Below are positions 36,055 to 45,279 of a stretch of 64,000 bases of DNA, piece after piece. The first letter of the stretch is position 1, and every line of letters starts with the position of its first letter. Source of the stretch: Rahnella inusitata (GTDB taxonomy: Bacteria; Pseudomonadota; Gammaproteobacteria; Enterobacterales; Enterobacteriaceae); NCBI RefSeq assembly GCF_003263515.1, contig NZ_JYDE01000015.1:186001-250000 (forward strand). The letters are read 5' to 3'. A program made the translations under genes and the position numbers. The notes under the pieces are model-generated. The model ran no database searches, had not been told where the DNA came from, and was given only the letters and a program-made list of their open reading frames with translations.

Positions 36055-37020
36055 TCAGACTGACCAGCGTTTAATTGCCCAACTTTTTTGCTGCGATGGC
36101 GTCAGGAAGGTCCATGCGACAAAGCGGCTGATTTTGTTACCGTGGACCATTTCGATGGTCCGAATATCCGTTACGCCTTCTTCATTCAGCGCGTCATACA
36201 GCAACGGCAGCGTGGTTTTTTTAGAAACCAGCACGGTGTACCAGAAACAGTTCTGCGCTTTACCCGCGCTCTCTTCCGCCATGCGCGCCACAAAGGCTTC
36301 TTCGCCGCCTTCACACCACAGTTCGTTGTGCTGACCACCGAAGTTCAGTTCAGACGTGGCGCGGCGATCCAGACCGAGATTCTGACGCTTACGCTGGCTG
36401 CCTGATGCCGCATCCGCTGCCGAAGAGTGGAATGGCGGGTTGCACAACACGGCGTCGTAGCGCTCGTCGTGGCGGATAATGGTATCGAGAATACGCTGCG
36501 GTTTAGCCTGCAAACGGAAACGTACCTGATTGGTCAGCTGCGGGTTGGTCGCCACGATTTTCTTGGCAGCAGCCATAGAAACCGGGTCGATCTCACTGGC
36601 GGTAAAGCGCCAGCCATATTCGCGCAGGCCGATAATCGGGTAAATACAGTTCGCGCCAACGCCGATATCCAGCACGGAAATATCTTTACCCTGCGGAATA
36701 TTGCCGTTGTTGCTGCTCGCCAGCAAATCGGCCAGATGGTGTACGTAATCCGCACGCCCCGGAATTGGCGGGCACAAATAATCCGCCGGAATATCCCAGT
36801 TTTCAATCTGATAGCAATCATGCAGCAATGCGCGGTTCAGCGCTTTGACTGCCTGCGCATTGGCGAAATCAACCGACAAATCGCCCCATTTGTTTTCAGT
36901 GACGAACGGCGCCAGGTCGGGATTGTTGGCAATCAGGGCCGGGAAATCATAGCGGCTGCGATGACGATTTCGCGGGTGAAGACCGCTTTTTTCCTGAGGG
37001 AAGACTTTCTTTTTTTCCAC
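36055..37020 (-). CDS. rlmF: 23S rRNA (adenine1618-N6)-methyltransferase RlmF
   Basis: Methylates A1618 of 23S rRNA using S-adenosylmethionine. 321 residues from the preferred start (E. coli 308). Motif I is LDIGVGANCIYPIIG and the catalytic motif IV NPPF is in LCNPPFHSSAADA; LHPRNRHRSRYDFPALI near the N-terminus and VDFANAQAVKALNRALL are RlmF hallmarks. The GTG at 37020 is chosen because GGAGAG lies 8 bases upstream; ATG codons at 37062 and 37107 are in frame but lack a ribosome site and add residues absent from relatives. Confidence 0.93.
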   Translation of the reverse strand: MEKKKVFPQEKSGLHPRNRHRSRYDFPALIANNPDLAPFVTENKWGDLSVDFANAQAVKALNRALLHDCYQIENWDIPADYLCPPIPGRADYVHHLADLLASSNNGNIPQGKDISVLDIGVGANCIYPIIGLREYGWRFTASEIDPVSMAAAKKIVATNPQLTNQVRFRLQAKPQRILDTIIRHDERYDAVLCNPPFHSSAADAASGSQRKRQNLGLDRRATSELNFGGQHNELWCEGGEEAFVARMAEESAGKAQNCFWYTVLVSKKTTLPLLYDALNEEGVTDIRTIEMVHGNKISRFVAWTFLTPSQQKSWAIKRWSV

Positions 37021-37225
37021 CTGAGTGACTCTCCGAAAAGGTGTGCGCGACGCATAAAACATGCGATGGGGCGTGGGATATTCATTTATTGCCGCACAAG
37101 ATACCACAAACCGTCGCCGCCTGCCGGATGCTCACCGGCGGGGGCACATAAAAACCGCCAATCCACGCTCAAAATGGGTAATCTGCTATTCAGAAACTAA
37201 ATCAATACATTGCCAGAGGAAAATC

Positions 37226-37855
37226 ATGAACACTGATGATCGCTATTATTACGAACCCGCAGCCGGTCACGGTCTGCCGCACGACCCGCTCAATGCCATA
37301 GTGGGTCCGCGCCCGATCGGCTGGATTTCCTCACGCAATGCCGCAGGCCAGCGTAATCTCGCGCCCTACAGCTTCTTCAACTGTTTCAATTATCGTCCAC
37401 CGATCATTGGTTTCGCCAGCAGCGGCTGGAAAGACAGCGTGGCGAATATCGTCGAAACCGGTGAATTCGTCTGGAACCTGACGACGCGGGCATTGGCGGT
37501 GAAAATGAATGAAAGCTCGGCTTCGCTGGAACGCGGTAACGACGAATTCGACTTCGCCGGTCTGACGCCGCAGCCGGGCAAAATCGTCGCTGCCGATCGC
37601 GTTCTGGAAAGCCCGGTGAATTTCGAATGTAAGCTGACGCAGTGCATTCAGTTGAAAACTGCGGCCGGTGGCGATATTGATACCTGGCTGGTGCTCGGTG
37701 AAGTTGTCGCCGTGCATATCGCCCCGCACTTACTGGTGGATGGCATCTATCAGACCGCCCTCGCCGAACCGGTCTTACGCGCCGGTGGCCCTTCCGCCTA
37801 TTACGGGATTTCGGAAGAGCTACGCTTTGATTTAACCCGCCCCGACGCCCGCTGA
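37226..37855 (+). CDS. Flavin reductase-like / FMN-binding split-barrel protein
   Basis: Protein of 209 residues of the flavin reductase family: IVGPRPIGWISSRNAAGQRNLAPYSFFN is the flavin-binding start of the split barrel, with PPIIGFASSGWKDSVANI and GEFVWNL following. ATG at 37226 with AGAGGAAA upstream; longer in-frame starts overlap rlmF on the other strand. It probably binds FMN and either reduces flavin with NAD(P)H or belongs to the related family of uncertain activity. Single gene ending in a strong shared terminator. Confidence 0.85.
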   Translation: MNTDDRYYYEPAAGHGLPHDPLNAIVGPRPIGWISSRNAAGQRNLAPYSFFNCFNYRPPIIGFASSGWKDSVANIVETGEFVWNLTTRALAVKMNESSASLERGNDEFDFAGLTPQPGKIVAADRVLESPVNFECKLTQCIQLKTAAGGDIDTWLVLGEVVAVHIAPHLLVDGIYQTALAEPVLRAGGPSAYYGISEELRFDLTRPDAR

Positions 37856-37870
37856 CCGCACCGGGACAAT

Positions 37871-37915
37871 AAAAAAACCGCCGCCGGATTTCAGTCCGGC
37901 GGCGGTGTTTATTTT
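37871..37915. terminator. Bidirectional terminator between flavin reductase and M3 peptidase genes
   Basis: A-run, then CCGCCGCCGGA (37878-37888), loop, TCCGGCGGCGG (37895-37905), then GTTTATTTT. Serves both convergent genes. Confidence 0.85.
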
Positions 37916-37930
37916 GAGGCTTTCAGGCGG

Positions 37931-39793
37931 TTACTTCGCCGGATAGTTCTGTTCAACGAAGTCCGCAAAATCCTGACACATCGCCTCGTCGCCATCGGCG
38001 CTGTCGGCCAGAATGCGTTTGCCGTCGATCACCCGGATATGCACGTTGAGGTCAAAATCCGCTTCCGGCTGTTCGCGTTTGGATGCTTCCCCGATGGTCA
38101 GCTGCGCGTCCTGCCACGCCGCATCGACAGTCTGATTGCACGCCTGCGCCAGATACGCCGGATTGAACCCTTCACCGGTCAGGCTGCGCAGCGTATCGTC
38201 GTGACTTACGCTATTGCCCGGCGTCCAGTAATGTTTCGCCAGATCGGGGCCGATCGCCGGATTATCGGTGAGATAGCCGTCGCGTTTGAGGAAGAACGCG
38301 CGAGTTTGCTCGACGGCCATCATCGCCAGCAGATACCCCTGATAAGAGCAGGCCGATTCCATCGACAGCAGATGCGGGATAGCCAGCGTTGGACGCGGGC
38401 TGCCGGTCACGCCGAGAATATGGGTTTCAATGTCACGCGCCAGCGCGATCATCGCTTCCGGCGTACGTTTTTCATCAGGCCACTGATACAGCTGCCATTC
38501 GAAATACGGCACCAGCAAAATGTGACGTTCGTTGAACGAACGCATCGGCTGGCGGGCTTCGATACTGGCGCGGATCAGTTCGTCCGGCACGGATTCACCG
38601 GCGGCATTCTTCGCATAACGCTTCAGCCAGTCGGCATCATCAAGCAGACTGTCGCAAAACATAGACTGCGTTTCGGCATAGGCCATCGACGTCGGTGGGA
38701 ATTCCTGCGAGAAGCACGGCGCATTCTGGCGGATATTGGCGAAGTGCGCCGCGTGGCCGCCTTCATGGAACAGCGTATTCAGGCCACTGGCACCGCTGCC
38801 GATCTGGTCAGGTTTCGCCAGACTGGTAAAGTTGATCACCGCAGGCACCCACTTACCGTTATCAAAGAACGGTGGAACCGGGCCATGCATGAAGCCATTT
38901 TCGTATTTGCCTTCGCGCACCAGCAGATCCAGCTGCATATCCGCCCCGTTAAAACCAATATTCAGGCGCTTGAAGCTGTCAATCCAGCGACGCAGGGAAT
39001 CGGCAAACGGGAAGTAAGGATCGAGCTGACGCGTGACGTCACCGGCGCTGGCAAAGCGGATGTTCCACGGCAGCAGCGCAGCATCGCCTTCGCGCGCGAC
39101 CAGCTCATTCAGGCTGCGCGTATTACTTTCGCGGGTTTGCTCTTCGAAACGATCGAGGATGGCGAATAACTGTTCCGGCGTCATGCGCTCGGTTTTATTC
39201 ACTTTATAGTCGAAATAGTTGCGGTAACCGAGCTGGCGCGCAAAACGGTTACGTAAACCAATCAGCTGCGGTAAGCCATTGTGCAGCAGCCACTCTTCCA
39301 GCTCACGCAACGCATTTTGCGAACTGCGACGGTAAGTTTCGTTTTCGTTGTTCGCCTGATTGGTCAGCAGCTCACCAAGCGAAGCGCTAACACGCTCGCC
39401 TTTGCTGTTGATATGCGTCATGCGGTACTGCTTACGCTTAGCAAACAACGCGGATTCGGCCTGAATAATTTCATCCAGCAACGCCTGCGCTTTGGGGTCT
39501 TCAATCACATTGCAGTCGAAGAAACTCAGCCAGCCGCGCAGGCCATGAAGCAGCGCCTCAACCTCTTTGTCGGACGGTTGGCTTTCGAGTTGTGCGATGA
39601 CTGTGCGTAATTCCGCCGGGCGGGAAGGTTCGGCGATAAAGCGTTTGTAGGCGGTTTCGGCGGCGGAGAATGCTTCACTGACGTTGTCATCACCGATGCC
39701 CATATAGTTTTGCCAGAACAAATTTTCTTTGTCCTGATGAACTTTAAGGTAATCGTGGTTGAGGGCGTTAAGGTAGTCCTGAGCCTGTTTCAT
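37931..39793 (-). CDS. M3-family zinc metallopeptidase
   Basis: Protein of 620 residues resembling the M3 family (thimet oligopeptidase/oligoendopeptidase type). The zinc motif is HEGGH at 343-347 in GLNTLFHEGGHAAHF, with the third ligand Glu in MAYAETQSMFCD about 25 residues later. No signal peptide, so cytoplasmic; it should degrade short peptides. It differs from PrlC and Dcp in length (these are about 680), so it is a separate subfamily. Confidence 0.88.
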   Translation of the reverse strand: MKQAQDYLNALNHDYLKVHQDKENLFWQNYMGIGDDNVSEAFSAAETAYKRFIAEPSRPAELRTVIAQLESQPSDKEVEALLHGLRGWLSFFDCNVIEDPKAQALLDEIIQAESALFAKRKQYRMTHINSKGERVSASLGELLTNQANNENETYRRSSQNALRELEEWLLHNGLPQLIGLRNRFARQLGYRNYFDYKVNKTERMTPEQLFAILDRFEEQTRESNTRSLNELVAREGDAALLPWNIRFASAGDVTRQLDPYFPFADSLRRWIDSFKRLNIGFNGADMQLDLLVREGKYENGFMHGPVPPFFDNGKWVPAVINFTSLAKPDQIGSGASGLNTLFHEGGHAAHFANIRQNAPCFSQEFPPTSMAYAETQSMFCDSLLDDADWLKRYAKNAAGESVPDELIRASIEARQPMRSFNERHILLVPYFEWQLYQWPDEKRTPEAMIALARDIETHILGVTGSPRPTLAIPHLLSMESACSYQGYLLAMMAVEQTRAFFLKRDGYLTDNPAIGPDLAKHYWTPGNSVSHDDTLRSLTGEGFNPAYLAQACNQTVDAAWQDAQLTIGEASKREQPEADFDLNVHIRVIDGKRILADSADGDEAMCQDFADFVEQNYPAK

Positions 39794-39905
39794 GCAATCT
39801 TCTCTGCTGAAAGTTAACGAGATTATGCATTGAGTGTATGTTTAAGCGGCGGTTCTGTCGATACGGCAAAACCGCGTTTAACCATCAGGCTTCAGTGGCA
39901 ACCGA

Positions 39906-40247
39906 TCAGTTCTTTTTAACGAACTCGGATTTGAGTTTCATCTGGCCAAAACCATCAATTTTGCAGTCGATGTTGTGATCGCCTTCGCAAAGGCGAATGC
40001 CTTTAACTTTGGTGCCGATCTTCAGCATTGAAGAACTGCCTTTCACTTTGAGATCTTTGATGACCGTAACGGAATCGCCATCAGCCAGGAGATTCCCGTT
40101 AGCATCGATAACTTTCAGCACGTCGTCTTCTGCGGCTGCGTCACCCGCCAAAGGCCAGACATGCCCACATTCAGGACAATTGAGCATATCGCCATCCTGC
40201 CATGTGAATTCGGACTTACAAGTTGGACAATTTGGTAACGTTTCCAT
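39906..40247 (-). CDS. yjdM: YjdM/PhnA-family zinc-ribbon protein
   Basis: Protein of 113 residues (E. coli YjdM, formerly PhnA, 111). The N-terminal zinc ribbon is [10 protein letters not shown]...[10 protein letters not shown], and the C-terminal domain has [41 protein letters not shown]. Start ATG 40247 with AGGAG upstream; longer in-frame reading is unsupported. The precise function is not established; the old link to phosphonoacetate hydrolase is not applicable to this subgroup. Confidence 0.93.
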   Translation of the reverse strand: METLPNCPTCKSEFTWQDGDMLNCPECGHVWPLAGDAAAEDDVLKVIDANGNLLADGDSVTVIKDLKVKGSSSMLKIGTKVKGIRLCEGDHNIDCKIDGFGQMKLKSEFVKKN

Positions 40248-40588
40248 AATAAAAGCTCCTATTATGCTTTTAAAAAAGCCATTTAAATCATGATTAAAAT
40301 CCTTTAATAGGGGTATTTTAATCTTTAATCGCAAATTTTGATAGCGGGAAGAGGATTTACGGCAATATCCACCTGAAAACTGACCGCGCATTTTGCTCCT
40401 CACCCTTTGGAAAGAAGGAACTGCACGAGGTCCTGACCCTTGATTTTGAGTTTAGATCTTTTTGAACTTACTTATCCCATTTAATCCCTTGCTTAATCCC
40501 GCGAATATGTTAAAAATTTGCAATTAACAGATTACAGACGGCTAAACGTCTAACCCCCCATCCGTCTATATAAAAGGTTAATCCAAGC
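40248..40588 (+). other. Divergent promoter region yjdM / sugar-type ABC transporter
   Basis: 341 bases. The right end has an array of 8-base met-box-like units (40536-40567). No substrate-binding protein gene or other ORF is present. Confidence 0.6.
40536..40567 (+). promoter_or_regulatory. Possible MetJ operator (met boxes)
   Basis: Consecutive in-register octamers AGACGGCT, AAACGTCT, AACCCCCC and ATCCGTCT. Octamers 1 and 2 match the met box AGACGTCT at 7 of 8 positions and octamer 4 at 6 of 8. It lies 21 bases before the transporter start. Match by eye only. Confidence 0.4.
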
Positions 40589-42091
40589 GTGAGTTCCTCC
40601 CTTCTTGAGATGCGCAATATCTCGATTTCATTTGCGGGTTTTCCCGCCCTGCGCCAGGTTGATTTCACGCTGGAAGGCGGCTCTGTCCACGCGTTAGTCG
40701 GCGCGAACGGTGCGGGTAAATCCACGTTAATGGCGGTGCTGTCTGGCACCCACGACCATTACACCGGGCAGGTCACCATTGACGGCCACCCGGTGAATAT
40801 CAGGCTGCCGCATCAGGCCCGTGACCACGGAATTCACCTGGTGCAGCAGGAAGTGGACGTTGCACTGGTGCCGACGCTGAACGTCGCTGAAAACATTATG
40901 CTCGACAGGCTTTCTGAGCCGGGTCATTGGCATAACTGGTCGCAGCTTTATCTTCAGGCACAGCGACTGACCGCAGAACTCGGGCTGAATATCGATCTCC
41001 GCGCGCGGATTGAAAGCTGCACGCTGGCGGAGAAACAGCTGATTTTGCTGGCACGGGCGTTATCGCATAAGTGCCGGTTTCTGATCCTCGATGAACCGAC
41101 CGCCCCGCTCGATCAGGCGGAAAGCGCGAGGCTGTTCGCGCTGGTGCGCAAGCTGAAAGCCGCAGGTATGGCTGTCGTATTTATCTCCCACCGAATCCAC
41201 GAACTGCGTGATATCTGTGACCGCATGACCGTGCTGCGCGACGGGCGTCTGGTCAGCGATGACAGCATGGACGGCCTGAGCAACGAACACATCATTGAGA
41301 AAATGATCGGCCATCAGCTCGATGATATTTATCCACCGCGCCGCCCTGCGCACAGCGGTGAGACGCTGCTGCAAATCCAAGGCATGCACGACAGAGACAA
41401 ACTGCGCGATATATCCCTGCGGCTGCATCGGGGCGAAATCCTTGGGATCGCCGGGCTTGCCGGAGCGGGGAAAACCGAACTGTGCAAAGCGCTGTTTGGC
41501 GCGACGCCGAGTCAGGTGGAAAGCGGTGAACTGAATGGCAAACCGTGGAAGCCGAAAGAACCGCACCTTTCGGTGGAACAGGGTCTGGCGTTAGTGCCGG
41601 AAGAACGACGCAAGGAAGGGATTTTTATCGATGAGGATATCCCGATGAACCTGAGCGTCACCGCCGACGACACCTTCTCGCGCTGGAGTATTTTTAACCG
41701 CCGCCAGTCGCTGTCGTGGGCGAAGGATATTATCAGCCGCTTAGGCATTCGCGCTTCCGGGCCGATGCAGAAGCTGGCGCGGCTTTCCGGCGGTAATCAG
41801 CAAAAAGTGGCCATCGGAAAATGGCTGCGCAGTGAGAGTCAGGTGTTGATCTTCGACGAACCGACCAAAGGCGTGGACATCAAAGCCAAAACGGACGTGT
41901 TCAGGCTGATTGACGGCCTGGCGCAACAGGGAAAAGGCATTATTTATGCTTCCGGTGAGTTCGCCGAACTGGTCGGTTTATGCGACCGCATTCTGGTCTT
42001 ATGGGATGGCCGTATCGTGGCCGAACTGGATGCCGCAGACGTCGACGAAGAAACCTTATTAGTCTATTCAACCGGAGGAACACCCGCGTGA
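40589..42091 (+). CDS. Sugar-type ABC transporter ATPase (RbsA/MglA family)
   Basis: Dual-domain ATPase of 500 residues. The first half has Walker A GANGAGKST, signature-like CTLAEKQLILLARAL and Walker B FLILDEPTAPLD. The second half has the degenerate Walker A GLAGAGKTE, signature LSGGNQQKVAIGKWL and Walker B VLIFDEPTKGVD, followed by YASGEFAEL. This is the pattern of ribose/galactose/AI-2 class importers. The start is GTG at 40589. The stop overlaps the permease start. Neither a periplasmic binding protein nor a catabolic gene is adjacent, so the substrate is not evident; met-box-like octamers upstream raise the possibility of a methionine-salvage sugar such as methylthioribose. Confidence 0.9.
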   Translation: MSSSLLEMRNISISFAGFPALRQVDFTLEGGSVHALVGANGAGKSTLMAVLSGTHDHYTGQVTIDGHPVNIRLPHQARDHGIHLVQQEVDVALVPTLNVAENIMLDRLSEPGHWHNWSQLYLQAQRLTAELGLNIDLRARIESCTLAEKQLILLARALSHKCRFLILDEPTAPLDQAESARLFALVRKLKAAGMAVVFISHRIHELRDICDRMTVLRDGRLVSDDSMDGLSNEHIIEKMIGHQLDDIYPPRRPAHSGETLLQIQGMHDRDKLRDISLRLHRGEILGIAGLAGAGKTELCKALFGATPSQVESGELNGKPWKPKEPHLSVEQGLALVPEERRKEGIFIDEDIPMNLSVTADDTFSRWSIFNRRQSLSWAKDIISRLGIRASGPMQKLARLSGGNQQKVAIGKWLRSESQVLIFDEPTKGVDIKAKTDVFRLIDGLAQQGKGIIYASGEFAELVGLCDRILVLWDGRIVAELDAADVDEETLLVYSTGGTPA

Positions 42092-43098
42092 ACAAAGCCG
42101 TGGTGAGTAAAGAAAGCGTACCCGAAGCCAGTCAGCCCTGGCGTCATCAGCTGTTCGAGTTTTTGTATAAATGGGGCATGTTGCTGACCGTGGTATTGCT
42201 GATCGCCGGTTTTGGCGTGGCATCGGACAACTTCCTCGAACCGTCGAATATCATCAATATTCTGCGCTCTATCGCCATCGTGACGGTGATTGCCATCGGC
42301 GTCTCGATTTCGCTTTCGGTCGGCGGGTTTGATTTATCGGTCGGTTCGACCGCCTCGCTGGCTAATGCGCTGGTGATTTCGATGTTCGTCTGGCACGGCT
42401 TTGGCACCACCGAAGCCATTCTGATCACGCTGGCGCTCTGCACGCTGGTCGGTCTGTTCAACGCTTTTCTGATCGTTATTCTGAAAATTCCCGACATGCT
42501 GGCCACGCTCGCCAGCCTGTTCGTGATTCAGGGCGCGGCGATGACCTACAGCTACGGCGGTTCGATTACCGAAAACATGGTGCTGCCAAGTGGCGACATG
42601 GCCGAAGGCGCAGTGCCGGCGGTGTTCAGCCTGCTCGGTCAGGTACCGGTGATCGTGATTGTCATGGCCGTCGTGACGGTCGCCGTCCAGCTGTTTATGT
42701 CGCTGACCAAGCATGGGCGCCGCATGTACGCCATCGGCGGAAATCCGCTGGCGGCACGTCTGGCAGGGATCCGCACGGCGCGTTATCGCGTCATCGCTTA
42801 CGTGATTTCCTCGGTCCTCGCGGGCGCTGGCGGCATTTTGCTGGCATCACGCATTGGCTCATCCCAGGTGAACGCCGGTGGCGGTTATCTGATGGATGCG
42901 GTGGCTGCCGCGTATATCGGGTTCTCGCTGGCAGGATCCGGCAAGCCTAATGCGCTGGGGACGTTGCTGGGCGCGGTGATTTTGGGCGTTCTGTCTAACG
43001 GGCTGGTGATGTTATCTGTGCCGTATTATGCGATGGATATCATTAAGGGATTGGTGCTGGCGGTGGCGCTGACGCTGACCTACATTCAGAAACGATAA
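42088..43098 (+). CDS. Sugar-type ABC transporter permease (RbsC family)
   Basis: Inner-membrane permease of 336 residues with about eight to ten helices. RbsC-family hallmarks include SLSVGGFDLSVGSTASLANALV (about 82-103), the conserved cytoplasmic loop TKHGRRMYAIGGNPLAARLAGI, and GGGYLMDAVAAAYIGFSLAGSGKPNALGTLLGA. The GTG at 42088 overlaps the ATPase stop (GTGA) and has GGAGGAA upstream; an in-frame ATG at 41980 inside the ATPase gene is rejected. The hairpin at 43105 probably ends the operon. Confidence 0.9.
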   Translation: MNKAVVSKESVPEASQPWRHQLFEFLYKWGMLLTVVLLIAGFGVASDNFLEPSNIINILRSIAIVTVIAIGVSISLSVGGFDLSVGSTASLANALVISMFVWHGFGTTEAILITLALCTLVGLFNAFLIVILKIPDMLATLASLFVIQGAAMTYSYGGSITENMVLPSGDMAEGAVPAVFSLLGQVPVIVIVMAVVTVAVQLFMSLTKHGRRMYAIGGNPLAARLAGIRTARYRVIAYVISSVLAGAGGILLASRIGSSQVNAGGGYLMDAVAAAYIGFSLAGSGKPNALGTLLGAVILGVLSNGLVMLSVPYYAMDIIKGLVLAVALTLTYIQKR

Positions 43099-43104
43099 GC
43101 CATT

Positions 43105-43140
43105 CCGGCCAGCGAGGAAACGCCTTCCCTCGCTGGCCGG
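43105..43140 (+). terminator. Hairpin ending the ABC transporter operon
   Basis: CCGGCCAGCGAGG (43105-43117) pairs perfectly with CCTCGCTGGCCGG (43128-43140). The following TCCCTTCTCCC is only moderately T-rich, so efficiency is uncertain. Confidence 0.6.
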
Positions 43141-43215
43141 TCCCTTCTCCCTGGGTGACCCGAACTGCATACCCTCACAGGATTTTAAAGGGCAAAATTA
43201 CAGAATCAGAAACTA

Positions 43216-43929
43216 TCAATACTCTGAATTTACCACGACTTCTTCGCCATAGGCGCCTGCCTGCGGCAGAGGTTTATAGCTGGAGTTAGAGGCGCGCAGC
43301 ACGCGGATACCTCTGGCGCCGGCAGCCTGCGCGGCGGTGATGTCATTGTCGGAGTCACCGTAGAAAATCTTGATTTGCTTGTCTTTCAGCCACTGCGTTT
43401 TAGTGTTCTGCCCGGCTTTGTCACCCGCGAAAATCACCGGATTCACTTTGTCTTGTGGGATCTGGAAATCCTCCTGCAAGGTTTTCGTGACCGTTTCGGT
43501 TTTCGTTTCGCTGCGTCCGGTCACGAAGTAGATGCTGTCACCACGTTTGAGATGCATCGCAATCAGACTTTTGGCCACTTCTTTTGGCATGCTGAACTCA
43601 TCCCAGCCATTGTTCATCTTTTCCCAGAACTGCGGATTTTTCAGGTAATCCTGTTTGCCCGGCGAAAATTCCAGCTGGCCGCGGTAGAAACCCGGCGAGG
43701 AGAACAGCACGGTGTCATCGATATCAAAACCTACCGCAACAGGCGCGCGCCCGTTAAGGCTGTTTTCGATCTGCGCGACGGACACCCAGTGAACCGGTGA
43801 CTGCTGCGCGAGTTGCGCCACGTTGACGCCAGGATAGAGCGGCGCAGGGGCGGACTCTTTGGCCATAGCGGAGTGATTGAGGCTGAGCAGCAGGCAAATG
43901 GCACTCAGTGCCAGTGTGGTTTTACGCAT
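43216..43929 (-). CDS. aphA: Periplasmic class B acid phosphatase AphA
   Basis: Non-specific phosphatase/phosphotransferase of the periplasm, 237 residues, the same length as E. coli AphA. Signal peptide about 1-23 (ending SAMA-KES). The HAD catalytic motif is GFDIDDT with Asp69 (nucleophile) and Asp71. Motif [16 protein letters not shown] and motif [14 protein letters not shown] are intact. ATG 43929 is preferred, with AGGGA upstream; ATG 43932 is equivalent. The enzyme dephosphorylates nucleotides and other small phosphomonoesters for uptake. Confidence 0.95.
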   Translation of the reverse strand: MRKTTLALSAICLLLSLNHSAMAKESAPAPLYPGVNVAQLAQQSPVHWVSVAQIENSLNGRAPVAVGFDIDDTVLFSSPGFYRGQLEFSPGKQDYLKNPQFWEKMNNGWDEFSMPKEVAKSLIAMHLKRGDSIYFVTGRSETKTETVTKTLQEDFQIPQDKVNPVIFAGDKAGQNTKTQWLKDKQIKIFYGDSDNDITAAQAAGARGIRVLRASNSSYKPLPQAGAYGEEVVVNSEY

Positions 43930-44200
43930 CATGATCCCTTTTTTATGCTTATTAATCTTGAAGATAAAGTGGAGCAACTGGTCAAAAATCTTACCGAACA
44001 TACCTGCGTATATTTCAGAGTGAAAGGGTTTTCTCGGCGGGTGTCATAGGAAAAGATGATGATCACACTTTAGGGGAGAATCGTCTGACTTATTGCCGCA
44101 GAGCATCAGACGCTTCATTCAAACAAGATTATGCGGCCTATACTTATTCCCTATTGTTTCGAGTTTTAACTCTCTTATATACAAACGGAAAGGAACAGGT

Positions 44201-45238
44201 ATGCCTCAATTACAATCCGAAAACCGCCGCATCGTACTGGCGTCACGCCCTCACGGTAAGCCCGTTGACGATAACTTCCGTCTCGAAAAAGCCCCTTTAC
44301 CGCAGGCCAAACACGGCCAGCTTTTACTGCGCACCGTATGGCTTTCACTCGACCCGTACATGCGCGGTCGCATGAGCGATGCGCCCTCTTACGCCGCGCC
44401 GGTTCAAATTGATGATGTGATGACCGGCGGCGCGGTGTCCCGCGTGGTGGAATCTCACAGCCCGGACTTTAAAACCGGCGATATGGTGGTCGGCAGTACC
44501 GGCTGGCAGGAATACTCGGTGGCCGATGCCAATACCGTGAAAAAGCTGGAAGGCGCAGCGCTCAAACAACCTTCACTGGCGCTGGGCGTGCTTGGAATGC
44601 CGGGCTTCACCGCCTTTATGGGGCTGCTGGATATTGGTGAACCTAAACCCGGTGAAACGCTGGTCGTGGCCGCCGCAACCGGCCCGGTCGGTTCACTGGT
44701 CGGACAGATAGGTAAGATCAAAGGCTGTCGCGTTGTGGGTATTGCCGGGGGCGAAGAAAAATGCCGTTACGCAGTCGAACATTTTGGTTTTGACGAATGT
44801 CTGGATCACCGCGCCCCCGATCTGGATAAGCGCCTGAAAGACGCCTGCCCGGACGGTATCGACGTGTATTTTGAAAACGTCGGCGGTGCGGTCTTCGACG
44901 CCGTGCTGCCGTTGCTCAATACCAAAGCGCGTATTCCGGTGTGCGGTTTGGTCTCGCAGTACAACGCTACCGGCCTGAACGACGGCCCGGATCGCCTTTC
45001 TCTGCTGACCGGGACTATCCTTAAGAAACGAATGCGTATGCAGGGCTTCATCATTTTTGATGATTATGGTCACCGTTATCCCGAATTCGCCAAACAGATG
45101 AGTGAATGGTTTGAAGACGGAAAAGTGAAGTTCCGCGAACATGTGGTTGAAGGTCTGGAAAACGCGCCGCAGGCATTCTTCGGACTGCTTGAGGGGAAAA
45201 ACTTCGGCAAACTGGTTGTCCGTGTCGGGCAGGATTGA
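44201..45238 (+). CDS. curA: NADPH-dependent MDR oxidoreductase (CurA/YncB family)
   Basis: Zinc-independent medium-chain reductase of 345 residues, the same length as E. coli CurA. Segments RRIVLASRPHGKPVDDNFRLE, WLSLDPYMRGRMSD, LGMPGFTAFMGLLDIGEPK and VAAATGPVGSLVGQIGKIKGCRVVGIAGG match closely. The family reduces alpha,beta-unsaturated ketones and aldehydes (curcumin in E. coli). ATG 44201 has AAAGGAACAGGT upstream. Followed at 42 bases by a DJ-1-like gene and then a PEBP gene on the same strand, a probable electrophile-response operon. Confidence 0.93.
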   Translation: MPQLQSENRRIVLASRPHGKPVDDNFRLEKAPLPQAKHGQLLLRTVWLSLDPYMRGRMSDAPSYAAPVQIDDVMTGGAVSRVVESHSPDFKTGDMVVGSTGWQEYSVADANTVKKLEGAALKQPSLALGVLGMPGFTAFMGLLDIGEPKPGETLVVAAATGPVGSLVGQIGKIKGCRVVGIAGGEEKCRYAVEHFGFDECLDHRAPDLDKRLKDACPDGIDVYFENVGGAVFDAVLPLLNTKARIPVCGLVSQYNATGLNDGPDRLSLLTGTILKKRMRMQGFIIFDDYGHRYPEFAKQMSEWFEDGKVKFREHVVEGLENAPQAFFGLLEGKNFGKLVVRVGQD

Positions 45239-45279
45239 CAGCTGATAACGACGCTTTGTTCACGTCCACAGGAGGTAAC

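Noticed and set aside
38039-39169. 376-codon ORF opposite the M3 peptidase
   Set aside because: Arg/Gln/His-rich antisense translation of a gene with a complete zinc motif; no independent start signal.
40248-43215. Periplasmic binding protein for the sugar-type ABC pair
   Set aside because: Neither flank has an ORF with a signal peptide and binding-protein fold; the component is absent from this neighbourhood.
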